A DNA stretch of 64,000 nucleotides, from the NCBI GenBank assembly GCA_963575645.1, contig OY754464.1, positions 60,858,948-60,922,947 on the forward strand, given 5' to 3'. The DNA comes from Xanthostigma xanthostigma (lineage: Eukaryota; Arthropoda; Insecta; Raphidioptera; Raphidiidae). The position numbers and the translations under genes were made by a program. The notes beneath the pieces were generated by a model. The model saw only the letters and a list, made by a program, of their open reading frames with translations, had not been told where the DNA came from and made no database searches. Position 1 is the first letter of the stretch. The number at the start of each line of letters is the position of its first letter. Below, in pieces: positions 1-11,251 of the stretch.

Positions 1-1817
1 TTATTAAAAACAAAAAAACAAATCCAACTTGCATGAAGTGTTCCATATTAAGATTTTTTATTTTTATGTCAAACATTTATAATTTAACCGTTGGGTTCAT
101 AATATATTGAAATGTTAACACTAAACTTTACAATGTTACCTATATTTTTTATTAATGTTGACATTATCATGCACCTTGCGAAATTTATTTCAAATTTTCC
201 AGGAGTAAATTATCCGAATTATTTCTCCATATCGGCATCGAGTCATAAAAAACTGTATGCTAAATTTCAAATCTCTAACTTATATACCGTTTAGCTCTGG
301 GAGCTTGTGATAGGCGGACGAACGTATATCAGAGTGAGGATGTACTGTATATACAGTATGTAGGTTAAGTTACGTATATCAGTTGCAATGTAAACTGCAA
401 ACGTAGTATTTCACTATAACACTTACTTTTAGGTGGTCTAGTTAAATACGCATGGGTTTGCATTTTAAATTGATATAAATATATGTATAATTGGAAGGAA
501 GAGAGGTGGTAGTGGCCAAGAGGACAGGAGGTGACTGTGCCAGCGTAATGCTGGCATACGTTGACGTTGGTGTTGTAAATAAATCATTATTAAATCAAAT
601 TCAAGAGTATTAAAAGAACCTGATCAACCACCAACACTACAAGGCTATAAGTGTTCCATTATTCCAGTTTTGGTACGAAACACTAAAAATAATAAATTAA
701 AAATATTAATTGATGCTGGGTCCAAATAACCACGACTTTTGGTGGCCTTAAAATAACAATGATCTCACTTGTTTAACCAGTCAACTTCTTGACGTCGCGC
801 CGTGAGTCTATAATGTATTTAGTGTGTGCTCTTTGTCTCATCTATTCGAGAGACGGTAAGCATTACAAATAACACGTCGTCTTGTTTTTATTTTTCCGCC
901 ATTCAACGTTAATAAAGTCAGAGCGCTGCAAGCGTCGTCGTCGGTCGCGCGAATCTCGGTACAGTCATAAAACTATACACCGAGATTATATCGCTCCGCT
1001 TTAGGGAAGCGGTTAGTCGCGCGTTTTGGGTCAAGGCTGTCGCGATACTAAAACCTTGCAAGACTCTCGTAGTTTGAGATAAAGGGCCCTCGCTGGGTAA
1101 TCACATTACGCTTTGGAATACAATCGAAAACGCAGTGTCGTATCGTGTTGTATTATTGAAGTGAAACTTTTTACCCGCGATGAGAGTAATAAATTGGGTT
1201 CAACAGCGTAACGAAAACGAATGAGAGAAGTTAGCTGCTAGCGGAAAACTGGAACCGATTGGCTGATTGGTAGTGGAGGGGGAAAGTCAGTCGACACGCC
1301 CCTTTCTGTTTTGTATTTACCTACGTGGTTACACAATGTCATGTTTACCTATGAAGTTTCATCGCGTCAGATTAACACGCATCGAGTGTTTTTAAGGACA
1401 CCAACAGCTAGCCTCATTTGGGCCTCGTACCAATTCATATTTTCAATTCAATATATTTTTTTTATAATAAATTGAAAATCGAAATCATTCTTTTAACAAT
1501 TTTCGGATTAAAACCTTCAGAAAGGGGTTTATAGTGTAAGTACTTGATAAGTAATTACTTTTAAAAATAAAACGCTTTTTAAATGAATAGTTATAAACGA
1601 TTTCAAATAAATAAAATTGTCGACCAATTTTTCTCAGACCATATATTGACATAAAATAATAAAAATACAAATCAATATAACACAAGATGACGTTTCGATC
1701 CGGATTTGAATTTATAAACGATTTTCAAGAAAATCGTTTTCTACAAAATGTAATCAAACATAACAATATTTAATTTTCCTCTGTAGCTAAGGAAAAGTAA
1801 TTTTGACAATATTACAT

Positions 1818-1818
<1 letters not shown>
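1..1818. other. AT-rich DNA with a CpG-rich patch, no gene recognised
   Basis: No convincing coding region. Roughly 880-1320 is clearly richer in GC and CpG than its surroundings and holds short self-complementary stretches, for example around 950-990 where CTCGGTA and TACACCGAG face each other. Such a patch could be a promoter or first exon of a host gene, but I see no clear TATA/initiator pair or open frame. Around 1427-1480 is one copy of a short motif (ACCAATTCATATTTTCAAT followed by T-runs) that recurs at 2036-2098 and 44826-44880, so it belongs to a dispersed repeat. Confidence 0.4.

Positions 1819-1848
<30 letters not shown>
1819..1848. repeat. (GA)n microsatellite
   Basis: About fifteen uninterrupted AG units next to a perfect foldback. 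Similar short GA/CT runs occur at 18068-18092 and 54254-54278. Confidence 0.95.
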
Positions 1849-1850
<2 letters not shown>

Positions 1851-1861
1851 AATACAACAAA

Positions 1862-2013
1862 ATCTAAAATGGTTCGAGAATAGCCGAGAGCCTAGCGATT
1901 TTGCCGTTTCCATGGCTCAATTAATATTATTGATATACATCAATAATAGTAATTGAGCCATGGAAACGGCAAAATCGCTAGGCTCTCGGCTATTCTCGAA
2001 CCATTTTAGATTT
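1862..2013. repeat. Near-perfect inverted repeat (foldback)
   Basis: The left arm, from AATCTAAAATGG to GGCTCAATTA (about 1862-1925), is repeated almost perfectly in reverse complement at about 1950-2013. The centre is a short AT-rich loop, so the transcript would form a hairpin of some 65 bp. A diverged relative of the arm (GAGAATAGCCGAGCG) occurs singly at about 31424-31460, so the arm derives from a dispersed repeat that was duplicated head to head. Motifs related to the flanking ACCAATTCATATTT sequence lie on both sides. Confidence 0.85.
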
Positions 2014-2720
2014 TCACCAGAATTTTTTTCAAAGTACCAACAGTACCAATTCATATTTTTAATTTATTGTTTTTTTTAATAATAAATCGAAAATCCATTG
2101 GATACTTTTATCATTTCTCGGATTAGAACTTGTGAACTGGGGGCTTGTTATATCTTAAAAATTTTTTCCTGTTGAAAATAAAGTGGAGAATACTTTTATT
2201 TTAAATAAAGAAACTTGAATTCGGCTCTGGAAACATTTTTTTATTATGGTAAATGAAAATAAAACAACTAACTTCTATTTAACATTTTAGATAAAAATCA
2301 GAGAATTTTTAAACTAACTCTTTACAGATTATTTAAACTGATAAAACCGATTACATTGTAGTGACTTTAAATATAACTAAACAGATCAAGGTTAAAATTT
2401 TCATGTTTTCCACTATTAGTGATAAAGCGACACAAAGGACACTTAAAATGCAAAAAGTGTGACATTTAAGTGAAGACAAAGAAGCTTTATTTCAAAATGA
2501 AACATATTTTTATCTTTTTGAATCTTAATAAACCTATATAGCGTTTCGTTTTATAACTCATAAGATCTTTTGTAAAATCTGGAAATTCAACTCTTATATA
2601 TACAGGCTGTCCCAATCCCGTTTTTGCATTATGTTATTTAAATCTATTCTAATTTATGAAAGAAGAAGTTTGTATCTCTGCAACCTTAAAAATCAAAAGT
2701 CACTGAATCGATTTATTCAT
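2014..2720. other. AT-rich DNA, no gene seen
   Basis: Nothing coding is visible. It holds one copy of the ACCAATTCATATTT motif (2042-2098) and, near 2604, the phrase ACAGGCTGTCCCAATCCC, which resembles a common terminal phrase of insect transposons. No partner end was identified. Confidence 0.3.
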
Positions 2721-2730
2721 TGTTAAAAAA

Positions 2731-2861
2731 GCTCTGTTTCAACATCTTTGCGAACGTTAATATTGTCGTCACGGTTCTACGCAGTAGCTCAAAAACCGAT
2801 ACAACGACTGCGCAAGACTGTGACGATAATATTATCGTTCGTAAAGAGGTTGAGACAGAGC
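2731..2861. repeat. Imperfect foldback, arms about 45 bp
   Basis: The left arm (about 2731-2775, beginning GCTCTGTTTCAAC) is the imperfect reverse complement of about 2817-2861 (ending GAGACAGAGC). The overlapping open frames on both strands here are explained by this symmetry and by chance, not by a gene. Confidence 0.7.
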
Positions 2862-3369
2862 TAAAGTCTGCGGTTTTAAGTTGGTCGAAGCCGAATTGGA
2901 CAGCTACTTTAATATATATAACCGAGCAGTCATGGAATGTCAATATCAATTTTTTTTCAACCATTATATCGTCGAGTCGAAATCCCGTAACTGGGTTGAA
3001 AACTAAATGTTTAGCCCTTCATATTGTGATGATGAAAGTTGCCAAAAAAAATTAGCACATAAAACTGTCAATTTTCCTCCGGTTCGCTTAAAAGTGGTCA
3101 TCAGCGAAATTTAACTGAAAGATGAGCCTTTTCCCTTAAAAACTACAAAGTATTCTAACAATGTTTACGATTTTTTCGGATAGTTAAGTGAGCTTGAAAA
3201 TTTGTTATTTTCGATTTCGTGGTAGTTGATTCCCTAATTTTTATGAGTAACGTATTTCGTTGATTAATTAATAGGTATTAAGCCACTAGTCCGATTTCTA
3301 TCAAATTTGCTGCACGGCTATAGGGCTCCTCAACACAAAGAACATGATACTACTAATACAATCACGTTA
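2862..3369. other. AT-rich DNA, no gene seen
   Basis: No recognised gene, RNA or complete repeat. It ends at the A after which the next Helitron inserted. Confidence 0.3.
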
Positions 3370-3662
3370 TCTATATATATAAAATTCTCGTGTCACAATT
3401 TTGGCCGCGCTAATCTCCGAAACCACTGTACCAATTTTACAAAATTACTGTGTTTTCTCAAAAAAACTGTTTTAGTAACATGTAACGACACCTGATAAAA
3501 TTTATTCATAACTATTAGTTCAGAAGCAAACAAAAAAGACTGTTTTAGTACCAAGTAGTGACGTTTGTTAGAATTCACTCAAAGTTCAGATGCCGGGCCG
3601 CAACGAAGTACATTTTGCAGAATTAGGGAGGTATATATATCTCACCCGGGACGGACCGCTAG
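3370..3662 (+). mobile_element. Non-autonomous Helitron, complete (293 bp)
   Basis: The element starts TCTATATATATAAAATTCTC and contains the CTCGTGTCACAATTTTGG block typical of insect Helitrons. It ends CCGCTAG and lies between A (3369) and T (3663), the expected A/T Helitron target. The 3' region carries the family's CACCCGGG...CCGCTAG sequence, but its hairpin is degraded. A longer relative is at about 49797-50190. It encodes no Rep/helicase, so it would need enzymes from elsewhere. TC start, CTAG end and A/T flanks are seen directly; the family assignment is known biology. Confidence 0.85.
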
Positions 3663-4220
3663 TACAAAACAAAGTTTCTGTTAACACGTCTGATTCCGCG
3701 GGTACGGCTAGTTTCATATGAAAATGTTTCATTTATGATTAATTATTATAAAGTTAAAACATACAGAATAATGTAGATTCGAAGATACGATTTTATTTTT
3801 ATTAATATACTCATCCCACAAACCGCTCTTTTTTCTGAGTATTTTATCTGCGGTATTATCAAATTGGATCGCATCGTTGCTGCAGAGATAATAATTATAT
3901 TCAAGTAGTCGGAATCCGTATAAAATAAGCAATCTTTTAAAACGATGCTCGCGTTATTCTGCTGATACAGTTCCATTGTTATAAAACACAACCATAAATA
4001 CATTTCCGGTTTCCCCTTGTTCCGTATTATCTTGTCATGTCCAATAAAAATGCATCACAATTCACGGAATATTATCTGTAACACAAATTTAAATATATTC
4101 ACACAAAAACATGCGCAGTCTCGCACACACTCATACATATTTAAACTCACACAGTACCTATTTATGTCAGATTACCATGGAGATGTACTAGAAACTAATA
4201 TCAAATACCATACAATAGAC
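3663..4220. other. AT-rich DNA, no gene seen
   Basis: No gene recognised. A loose CA-rich run with CACACTCATACAT-like words lies at about 4098-4150. Confidence 0.3.
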
Positions 4221-4870
4221 GTCATGATGACAGATTTTTAAATCCAGTTCTATAATGTACCTAGGTATACGTCTACTATTTTAGAAAAAAACATTATTTC
4301 AGCAATAAATTACATTTAAACGCAAATTATTGTATTTTTAACTTTCTATTTTGAAATAGTCGCGAAAACGCTTGTGACGTCATACCTCAGTGACAGCCGA
4401 CGTTAGATTTTGTATTTATCGGTGTACAGCTGTGGTTCAGAGGTATTTCTTAGAAAGGCATGCACATTTACTTAATGATATGATTTATATTACGTATTTT
4501 TGTAAAAATAGGTTTTTAATAGTAAAAATAGTACGGTTTTTTAGTTACAAGTTAACTAGCCTCAAAAATAACCTATGACATAAGTGAATAAACTATAAAT
4601 CAATTATTCAAATGACCCAGAAGTGAATAATCGAAGCAAAAATTTAAGCGACACGGTGATTATTTACTTCAAGTATTTATATTCTCTTTGATTTAAAAAG
4701 GCGTGACGTCATTCGGTGTTTCAGTCAACATGCCCGATTGCAGTATTTTATACTTATATTTTATTAAAATTCTCATTAATCTTTTTGATTATATTAATAC
4801 TGGATCCTTTCAACACACATTTTTCTCTAAAACCATTTATTTTTTTATTCTTTTATACTGTCATCATACC
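4221..4870. mobile_element. TIR element family E, copy 1
   Basis: About 650 bp aligning over its length with 34789-35570. Shared blocks include AAATCCAGTTCTATAAT, CGCTTGTGACGTCA, GTGGTTCAGAGGTATTTCTT, AAAAATTTAAGCGACA and GACGTCATTCGGTGTTTCA. The ends are inverted: CATGATGACAG at left and CTGTCATCATACC at right. A TA dinucleotide follows the right end; the left TA has decayed. No transposase frame. Probably a non-autonomous DNA transposon of a TA-inserting superfamily; the superfamily is an inference. Confidence 0.7.
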
Positions 4871-5840
4871 TATTCAAAAAAAATTGGCAACGAACTGGCG
4901 TCGCGCGCGACTTGAATTTCAAAAAAAATTTTCACAATTGTTAAATACTATCGAAGCAATATTATAATGAATTCAGCAAATTGATTTTTTTCTTGTCTCT
5001 AGTATTTAGTCATATATTAATTATTAAAATTTAAAATCGTCTTCATCTAAAATGTGCGGCTAGTTCTAACATTGGTTGAGGTTAAAAATATTTAAAAAAG
5101 TGGTGGAAGTTCCGGTTTTAGTGGTGGGAGAACGTATCTAAAATAGCTTTTACAAACTTTTCACTCTTTTATTTAAGGTAGTCGGGTGATTACAGCATTC
5201 CCAAGATGAGAAGATGATTTTTTTTTAGATAAGTAAAGAAGCATATGATACGTTAGGTTTTGGAAGGAAAAGTCTCATAGCGGTCTGGTTGCGGAGAAAT
5301 TAATTAAAAAAAGATATTTTCTCCTTTTACTTCTATTGACAGTATAAAAAAACTTTACGCCGTCAAGAGTTTTTGAATTTGTTCATGAAATATTCCCAAA
5401 ATTATAAAATAAAAAACTACTTGTGATATTTGCCAAACAATTCTGAACGCACTGATATGTTCAAATAGGGACGTAACCGTTAAAATAATTCCCGTTATCC
5501 CATTGAGTTGAAATTTTGCACACTGGTGTAGTTCCGATGACAATACAATATAAGTATCTAGCTGATGAGCGCGACTTTCGTCCTGGTGCAAACTGTACTT
5601 TTGAATTGTCACCCACTTTCCGCTAACCGATTTAGTTGTGAAAAAAGATTATAAGTCTGCGTCGTTTGTAATTATTAAACCAAAATATAATTTTTTTTAA
5701 AAATAACGTTATTAAACCACCTACTATTTAATCATTAATTGAGCCCAAACGGCAAACGCCCGTAGGGTTTACAGTGGGTCGGATAAATATAAAAGAGCAA
5801 ATAAAGCACACTAAAAACGTAGAAACTTATAAATAAAATT
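4871..5840. other. AT-rich DNA, no gene seen
   Basis: No gene recognised. At 5173-5184 TTAAGGTAGT resembles the outer end of the TTAA-flanked MITE at 25639, but no matching second end was found nearby. A pentamer-rich AT background continues to the next repeat. Confidence 0.25.
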
Positions 5841-5849
5841 AATATTAAC

Positions 5850-5905
5850 TATACAGCTTAAGTTAAACGGTTTTATTGTACTGGAAAATAAAAATAGGTA
5901 AAAAA
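5850..5905. repeat. Dispersed motif H (TTAAGTTAAACGGTTTTATT)
   Basis: The core TTAAGTTAAACGGTTTTATT followed by GTAC is repeated at about 50503-50560. Both copies lead into an ACTGGAAAATAA / ACTAGAAAATAA tail. I recall this phrase from lepidopteran repeats, but the element boundaries cannot be set here. Confidence 0.5.
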
Positions 5906-6123
5906 ATGCAAACTAAAAAATAATTATTTTAGTGTGATTAAAGCCCCAGATTGCTGATCCATAATTATTTTAGAGCTGTAGAATAAAACAGTTAACTTAA
6001 AAGTTTTTTTTTCTCATTTATTATTATACTTAACGACTAAAAATTTATAAAATACATTTTTAAAAACAAAGTTTTAATAATCAATGAACTAGAAAGAAAA
6101 GATCAATATTTAATTTAAGTAAA

Positions 6124-6175
6124 AGCATGGGTCGGAAACTTTATGAGATTATCACAGTTACGACCCATGCTTTTA
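6124..6175. repeat. Short foldback (AAAAGCATGGGTCG / CGACCCATGCTTTT)
   Basis: A perfect 14-bp arm is repeated inverted around a loop of about 24 bases. It is surrounded by A-rich sequence, and no gene is associated. It could be a rho-like or transposon-end hairpin only by coincidence. Confidence 0.7.
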
Positions 6176-6189
6176 TAATTACGAACTTA

Positions 6190-7640
6190 AATATTATTAT
6201 TAAAAATTGTTTAAAAAAACGTCTTTTTACTTATTTTTCTATGCATTGATTTGTTTTAATGAGCGTATTAGATAAATCGCTTTCTCTTGCAATGAACTTA
6301 GCTCCATGATCGGCATATTATAAACATTGAAGCTGCAGCACACAGCGCGCGCGAGAGAGATCTGAGAGGGCTTGTTCTATATCGGAAAATAATAAATCAA
6401 TCAACTTACAAATAGGTGTGTATGTATTACTGAGTATTAAAGTGTTTTGCCCGGTTGAACGCTTTGATTTATTGCCCCTTTCGTCCTGCTGCCATTTGGG
6501 GGAAATCAATATTTACAATTCAAAAGGATTTCAATACCTAATGGATTTATATCGTCTCTCGTTTTCTTCTTTTACATTTCTTGTTGTTGGCGCCTGCCGC
6601 CAGTTATCTCTATCTCACTCATTGCCTCCCCGTCTCAACGCCAAGCGCTGGGACAATCTGAAACGATCGAGACTGTTGATTGTCGATGAGTGGGTAATTG
6701 CAATGAATCACGCCACTAATAACTTATCATTGAGAGAATGTGTCGGCATTTATGAATTGGCTGTGGATCAATCAGTGTAGATTTTACCATTCATAAAAAG
6801 AGTCTCTTGTATTTTCAAATGATGTGTAAACATTCCAATTCAAAGACTACGACTCGTTATTACCCCGAAAAAATTTGACAGCTGGCCAGGATGAAATGTG
6901 ACATTTCACCGAGTCCCTATTTGAGGAGCAAACATGCAAAACCCGATAAATTCAATTTTACTAGTTTCGAGTAAACTACGAAAATCTGTCACACAGAATC
7001 CTTAAGATAATTAGCAAATTTTATTTTATGAATCAGTGGCATACCTATAGGTCATAGATGAGTTTATCAAATTTAGAAAAAAAATATTAATTATATTTAA
7101 AAAAACATTTATGATAGGATTAATCGGGTTATGCATGAAACCAGAATGTTATCGTTTTTTTTTCGCAAATTAAATATATTTAGGTATTTCAGAGAGCTTT
7201 TATTAATATGATAACACCGAATAATAACAAGAAAAATTACATTTCAAAATAAAAACAGTATATAAAAGGTTCTCCAAATTTTTAAAAAAGTAAATTAAAA
7301 AAAACAATAAACACTAAAATACAAACATAATATTATAACATAACAGTTAGTGGCGTGTGTAAGTTGGAGGACTGGTAAATATTTTGAGCCGAAATGAAAC
7401 TACCTTTCCCCCCGTTTTCGAGGATGCTGAACACGATGGTGGCGTCAGAATTTCCCGTTGGGTTGGCCCAACCACTCAAACCGGCCAAAAACCACCCCCG
7501 AGAGGGGTTAAACGCGATTTACTAGGTTTCCCTGCAGAAAGAAATACTTTACCCCCATTTTCGAGGATGCTGAGCACGGTGGTGGTGTTGGATATCGCGT
7601 CCGACCCCTACCAACCTCTCCACCTGCCAATAATCACCCC
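6190..7640. other. Unassigned DNA with a two-unit tandem repeat
   Basis: No gene is supported. An open frame of 120 codons at 6418-6780 has no recognisable motif and is at the noise limit. At 7405-7590 the phrase TTTTCGAGGATGCTGA occurs twice, about 144 bp apart, each followed by an ACGATGGTGG/ACGGTGGTGG run. This two-unit tandem repeat explains the GC-richer frame there. Confidence 0.4.
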
Positions 7641-7645
7641 CCTTG

Positions 7646-8358
7646 CCATGGTTACTTACATAAAATGTTCCACGTCATGTAAAAATTAATTAAAGCATGC
7701 CGAACTAATTTATTTCTGACAGATCCATAAAACAAAAGAGCGGCTGTTTTTTTTATTTTTAAAAATATTTCCGAAACTATAAAGTTTAGAAAAAAAAATG
7801 TTTAACGAAACTTTCTTGAAAAACTAAATAGAATGATAAGCTGTTATGAAAAGTATACTATTATTATATAAAAAACACTGTTTTAGCATATATCTCTTCT
7901 ACGCATGCGCCGATTTTTCCCAAAAACAATAGGGCTCTTCATATTTGCATACCAAACATCCTCCCAAAATTTGGTTTCAATCCGCTCATCCGTTTGACCT
8001 GTATCGTGTTCACAGACAAACAGACTAACAGACCAACAGACTAACAGACAAATTGACTAACAGACTGACAGACGCATAGAGTTTTACCAAAAATATGTTT
8101 TTTGGATTCAGGGGACCTCAAAACGGAAACATATATTGTAAAATTTTTGAAAAGTTATTTTTGACCTAAACTAGTACCATTTCCCACTTGTGGGTTGGAA
8201 TGGTAATAGTGGTTATCAAATTTGTAGCTTAGAAAATTGCCTACAAAACCATAGTATATTAGTTATATAAAATAAAGATAAATCAAAACACGATCAGGTA
8301 AGATAAGGGTTCTTTAAGAACTGACAATAACGCGAGTGAAGCCGCGGGTAAAGGCTAG
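7646..8358 (+). mobile_element. Composite repeat family A ending in a Helitron-type 3' end
   Basis: From about 7646 (CCATGGTTACTTACATAA) to 8206 (CACTTGTGGGTTGGAATGG) this is the forward copy of family A. Other copies are at 32110-33650 (+), 40485-41085 (-) and 57131-57750 (-). A core GCGCATGCGCCGATTTTTCC block, a direct-repeat-rich ACAGACTAACAG stretch (about 8017-8072) and a subterminal AAACTAGTACCATT are shared. Downstream the segment ends GCCGCGGGTAAAGGCTAGT with a GCGAGTGAAGCCGCG hairpin-like stem, a Helitron 3' signature (CTAG at 8355-8358). The 5' boundary is not clear. Confidence 0.6.
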
Positions 8359-8621
8359 TAATAATAATGTATCGCAAGGATTCGGTTGGTCGCGTCGCAC
8401 GTCGGTATATATTATAAACAGTGTATTGTTCTTTTGAAGAGGCGTCTTTGTATGAAGACCAGGCGCCTGCTAGTCATGCCGCACGACCCACTGCCTCTGC
8501 TTCTTCTAGCTCGAATGTTTCTGTCCAACCAGTGATCCTCAAAATGTACTGAATTGTCGCAACGTTGCTGTTATTTTGGTATATTTCAATGAGTCGAAAT
8601 TAAGACTTCTGTCATATTTTT

Positions 8622-8815
8622 AGGGTTCCGTACCTCAAAAAAAGGAACCTTTATAGGATCACTTTGTTGTCCGTCTATCGGTCTGTCTGTCAAGACTCAA
8701 TAGACATTTTAGTAAATAAGAGAGGTTTGGTTTTGTACGAATATCTCAAAAACTATTGCAGATATCTGAAATCACAAAAAAGATTCTGAAAGAGCAGAAA
8801 ATTTCCTACAAAAAT
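8622..8815 (-). mobile_element. Lepidopteran-type GGGTTCCGTACC repeat fragment
   Basis: It begins TAGGGTTCCGTACCTC and continues GGATCACTTTGTTGTCCGTC with CTGTCTGTC runs. I recognise this as the end of a very abundant insect repeat also seen at 52209-52420 and, complete, at 41503-42962. The stretch 8724-8815 is also repeated inverted at 9754-9839, so two fragments lie head to head around element D. Confidence 0.65.
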
Positions 8816-8823
8816 GTCCCATC

Positions 8824-9016
8824 TCCCGGAACTCTACCGCTAATATTTCTAATTTTATTTTAGAGGTGAAATAGGACTAAACATTTTTTTTTCTATTTTT
8901 TTATATAAATTTCAATATTTTCGTGTTTTAGCTTGTGGTATAAAAATAGAAAAAAAAATTACCCATATTTTCACCTCTGAATTAAAATTAGAAATATTGG
9001 TGGTAGAGTTCCGGGA
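8824..9016. repeat. Inverted repeat, arms about 50 bp
   Basis: TCCCGGAACTCTACCGC...TTAGAGGTGAAATA (about 8824-8873) is the reverse complement of TATTTTCACCTCTGAATT...GTTCCGGGA (about 8966-9016), with few mismatches around a 90-bp AT-rich loop. It sits inside the larger inverted arrangement formed by 8724-8815 and 9754-9839. Confidence 0.75.
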
Positions 9017-9026
9017 GCTGGTATTT

Positions 9027-9745
9027 TGACGTGATAACGTCTTATAAATTGATGAATCACCAATATTATGATGAATCACCAATATTATAAATTGATAAAA
9101 CACCGGCTGCATGTACGAAAAAGTGTAACGTAACGTTCCTAACGTTCGTAACGCGTAACGCATAACGCATAACGCGTAACGTTCCGCCTGACCCTGTGCG
9201 TGCTTTTTGCTAATTTCTCGCTCAATTTAAATCAGATCGGTTTGAAACCAGTCTTAAACGAAAGAGGAGAACATTTTACATAGATTTCGTATAACAGAAT
9301 TTGCCTAAACAGTTTTTTTATACAAATTTATATAGAAAAATATTTTATACAAATTTATATAGAAAAATAGCTGTATAAATGCAATGTTGTGTAATGCATG
9401 GCGCGACGCGGTCGGTTGTCTTTGTTTGCCGTACATGGAAATTAGAAGCAAACGTATGTCTTGTCTTAACATGAAAACGGCTGCATTTCTAATGTTTAAT
9501 TCAATTTTTTGACATTAGTATATTGTGAAATGCAACGCCTTCTAAGTTAAGTATTGGAATAACTAATTATTATTAGAACATAATACTTTGTAAGTTGCAA
9601 ACGTCACTTTTGACATTTCTTATCATTCCGACACCAAGGATAAGCGGATTGAAACCAAATTTTGGGAGGTTTAGGTTATGTATTACGGAATACGTTATCA
9701 CGTAAAACTATCGTCCGTAAACCGACTTTACAGACAACCAATTTT
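9027..9745. mobile_element. Element D, copy 1 (GACGTGATAACGTC...)
   Basis: Shared start TTGACGTGATAACGTC and shared end CAGACAACCAATTTTTTT with a second copy at 23177-23747, at high identity. Near both ends a 12-bp word is inverted: ACGTGATAACGT at left, ACGTTATCACGT at right. A CGTAACGCGTAACG array (about 9123-9185) lies inside. Copy 1 has two small tandem duplications absent from copy 2: GATGAATCACCAATATTAT twice and TTATACAAATTTATATAG twice. It also has about 84 bp around 9388-9470 that copy 2 lacks. The reverse complement of part of it occurs in 42350-42770. No coding frame; class unknown. Confidence 0.6.
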
Positions 9746-9753
9746 TTTTTTTT

Positions 9754-9839
9754 GTAGGAAATTTCCTGCTCTTTCAGATTCTTTTTTGTGATTTCAGATA
9801 TCTGCAATAGTTTTTGAGATATTCGCAAAAAACCAAACC
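9754..9839. repeat. Inverted partner of 8724-8815
   Basis: GTAGGAAATTTCCTGCTC...CGCAAAAAACCAAACC is the near-perfect reverse complement of 8724-8815. It closes a large inverted arrangement that encloses a smaller foldback and element D. Confidence 0.8.
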
Positions 9840-10550
9840 CCCTTTTTTTACTGAAATGCCTATAACCTTTGTAATGTTTTCGTCCTTTACTTCAGTTTTT
9901 TCAAAAAGTCTTCTAGATATCATTCCGAATCTAATGACATCATGATCATAATCTTCGGTGAAGGAGGACTGGAATTCATTAAAAAAGGACATGTGAACTA
10001 GACCACAATCTGTCCGAGCGAAATGACTGTAAAATTGCGTATAAACGTACCGGCCGCGGCCAGCCGATGCTGTCAAATGTACTTTTCGCCATGTGACAAA
10101 TACGTCCCTGCACAATCGACTGTCAATTGTTTGACATTCGCAGATTTTGCGCGTACACGATTGCACAGCGATCCGTGAAGCTTTTCATATTCATATACCA
10201 CTTTACACATACACACAAACTAAAAGCTGTTAGATTTAAAGTAAAAGGGGTGAAAAGTGAAAATCTACCAGCATAAGTCTTCGTATGACGTGAAATTAAT
10301 GACTTCTGCGCATAACACACTCCTCGCCCCGAAAGCTTTTGTAACAGTTTATGTATATGAGCTTGTAAGCTTTTTATTTAAAACGCTATTTGCTAACTGC
10401 CTGCCGTCGTATCGCGAGGACAACATACCGACAATAAAACTTATCGTCGCCAACTTAGGAAACTGTATACCGACTCATTCGGTCTGTAAGATTTGTCTTA
10501 AGATGTTGTGAAATAATACAATGTGTAGTTGGTTGGTGAGGAATTGGCTA
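9840..10550. other. Unassigned DNA, no gene supported
   Basis: A minus-strand frame of 130 codons (9774-10166) overlaps the inverted repeat arm. Its residues resemble nothing I recognise, so I do not call it a gene. No RNA or regulatory signal is seen. Confidence 0.3.
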
Positions 10551-11251
10551 AGAGCTGGCTGCGGAGAAAATGGGTGACTCGGTGCAAAGCTGAAAATTTG
10601 CTGAATAATAGGAGATAGTACAAGTAAGTAGGAAAAAAATTGCCAGAAGGCTAGGCGGAAGATAAAGAAACGCCAGAAGGCGCTAATGTTGCGAAAAATC
10701 AGTGCACTTCTGGCAATTTCTATACTTATTCTGTAATTCAAAACTAGATTATATATTATATATATATTATACATTATATAGTTATAAGGGCATACTGAAA
10801 ATTCAAACATGATATAATAATTACATTCGACAAATATTCAAAATTATTAATGTCATTTTGATAGAAAAAAATTAATCGTCATATATTTTCATTAATAAAA
10901 TAACGTTGTTATAACAACGTAATTTTATTAATTTATTTAATTTTATTTCTATCAAAATGACATTAATAATTTTGAATATTTGTCGAATGTAATTATTATA
11001 TCATGTTTGAATTTTCAGTATGCCCTTATAACTATATAATGTATAATATATAATCTAGTTTTAAATTACAGAATAAGTATAGAAATTGCCAGAAGTGCAC
11101 TGATTTTTCGCAACATTAGCGCCTTCTGGCGCCTCTTTATCTTCCGCCTAGCCTTCTGGAAATTTTTTCCCTACTTACTTGTACTATCTCCTATTATTCT
11201 GCAAATTTTCAACTTTGCACCGAGTCACCCATTTTCTCCGTAGCCAGCTCT
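10551..11251. repeat. About 700-bp near-perfect palindrome
   Basis: From AGAGCTGGCT at 10551 to AGCCAGCTCT at 11251 the sequence reads as its own reverse complement with only scattered differences and small indels. The centre is ACGTTGTTATAACAACGT at 10903-10920, so there is effectively no spacer. The arms carry AT-rich stretches and an internal GCGCCTTCTGGC-type motif. No coding frame is conserved. It could be a foldback transposon or a recent palindromic duplication, and its RNA would be a 340-360 bp hairpin. I saw no target-site duplication outside the arms. Confidence 0.9.

Noticed and set aside
5173..5190. Third TTAA element end
   Set aside because: The match is limited to TTAAGGTAGT and no inverted partner is visible.
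7384..7689. 101-codon plus ORF
   Set aside because: Explained by a two-unit tandem repeat of about 144 bp in GC-richer DNA; no motif.
9774..10166. 130-codon minus-strand ORF
   Set aside because: Overlaps an inverted repeat arm, no recognisable domain, and within the length expected by chance in GC-richer patches.
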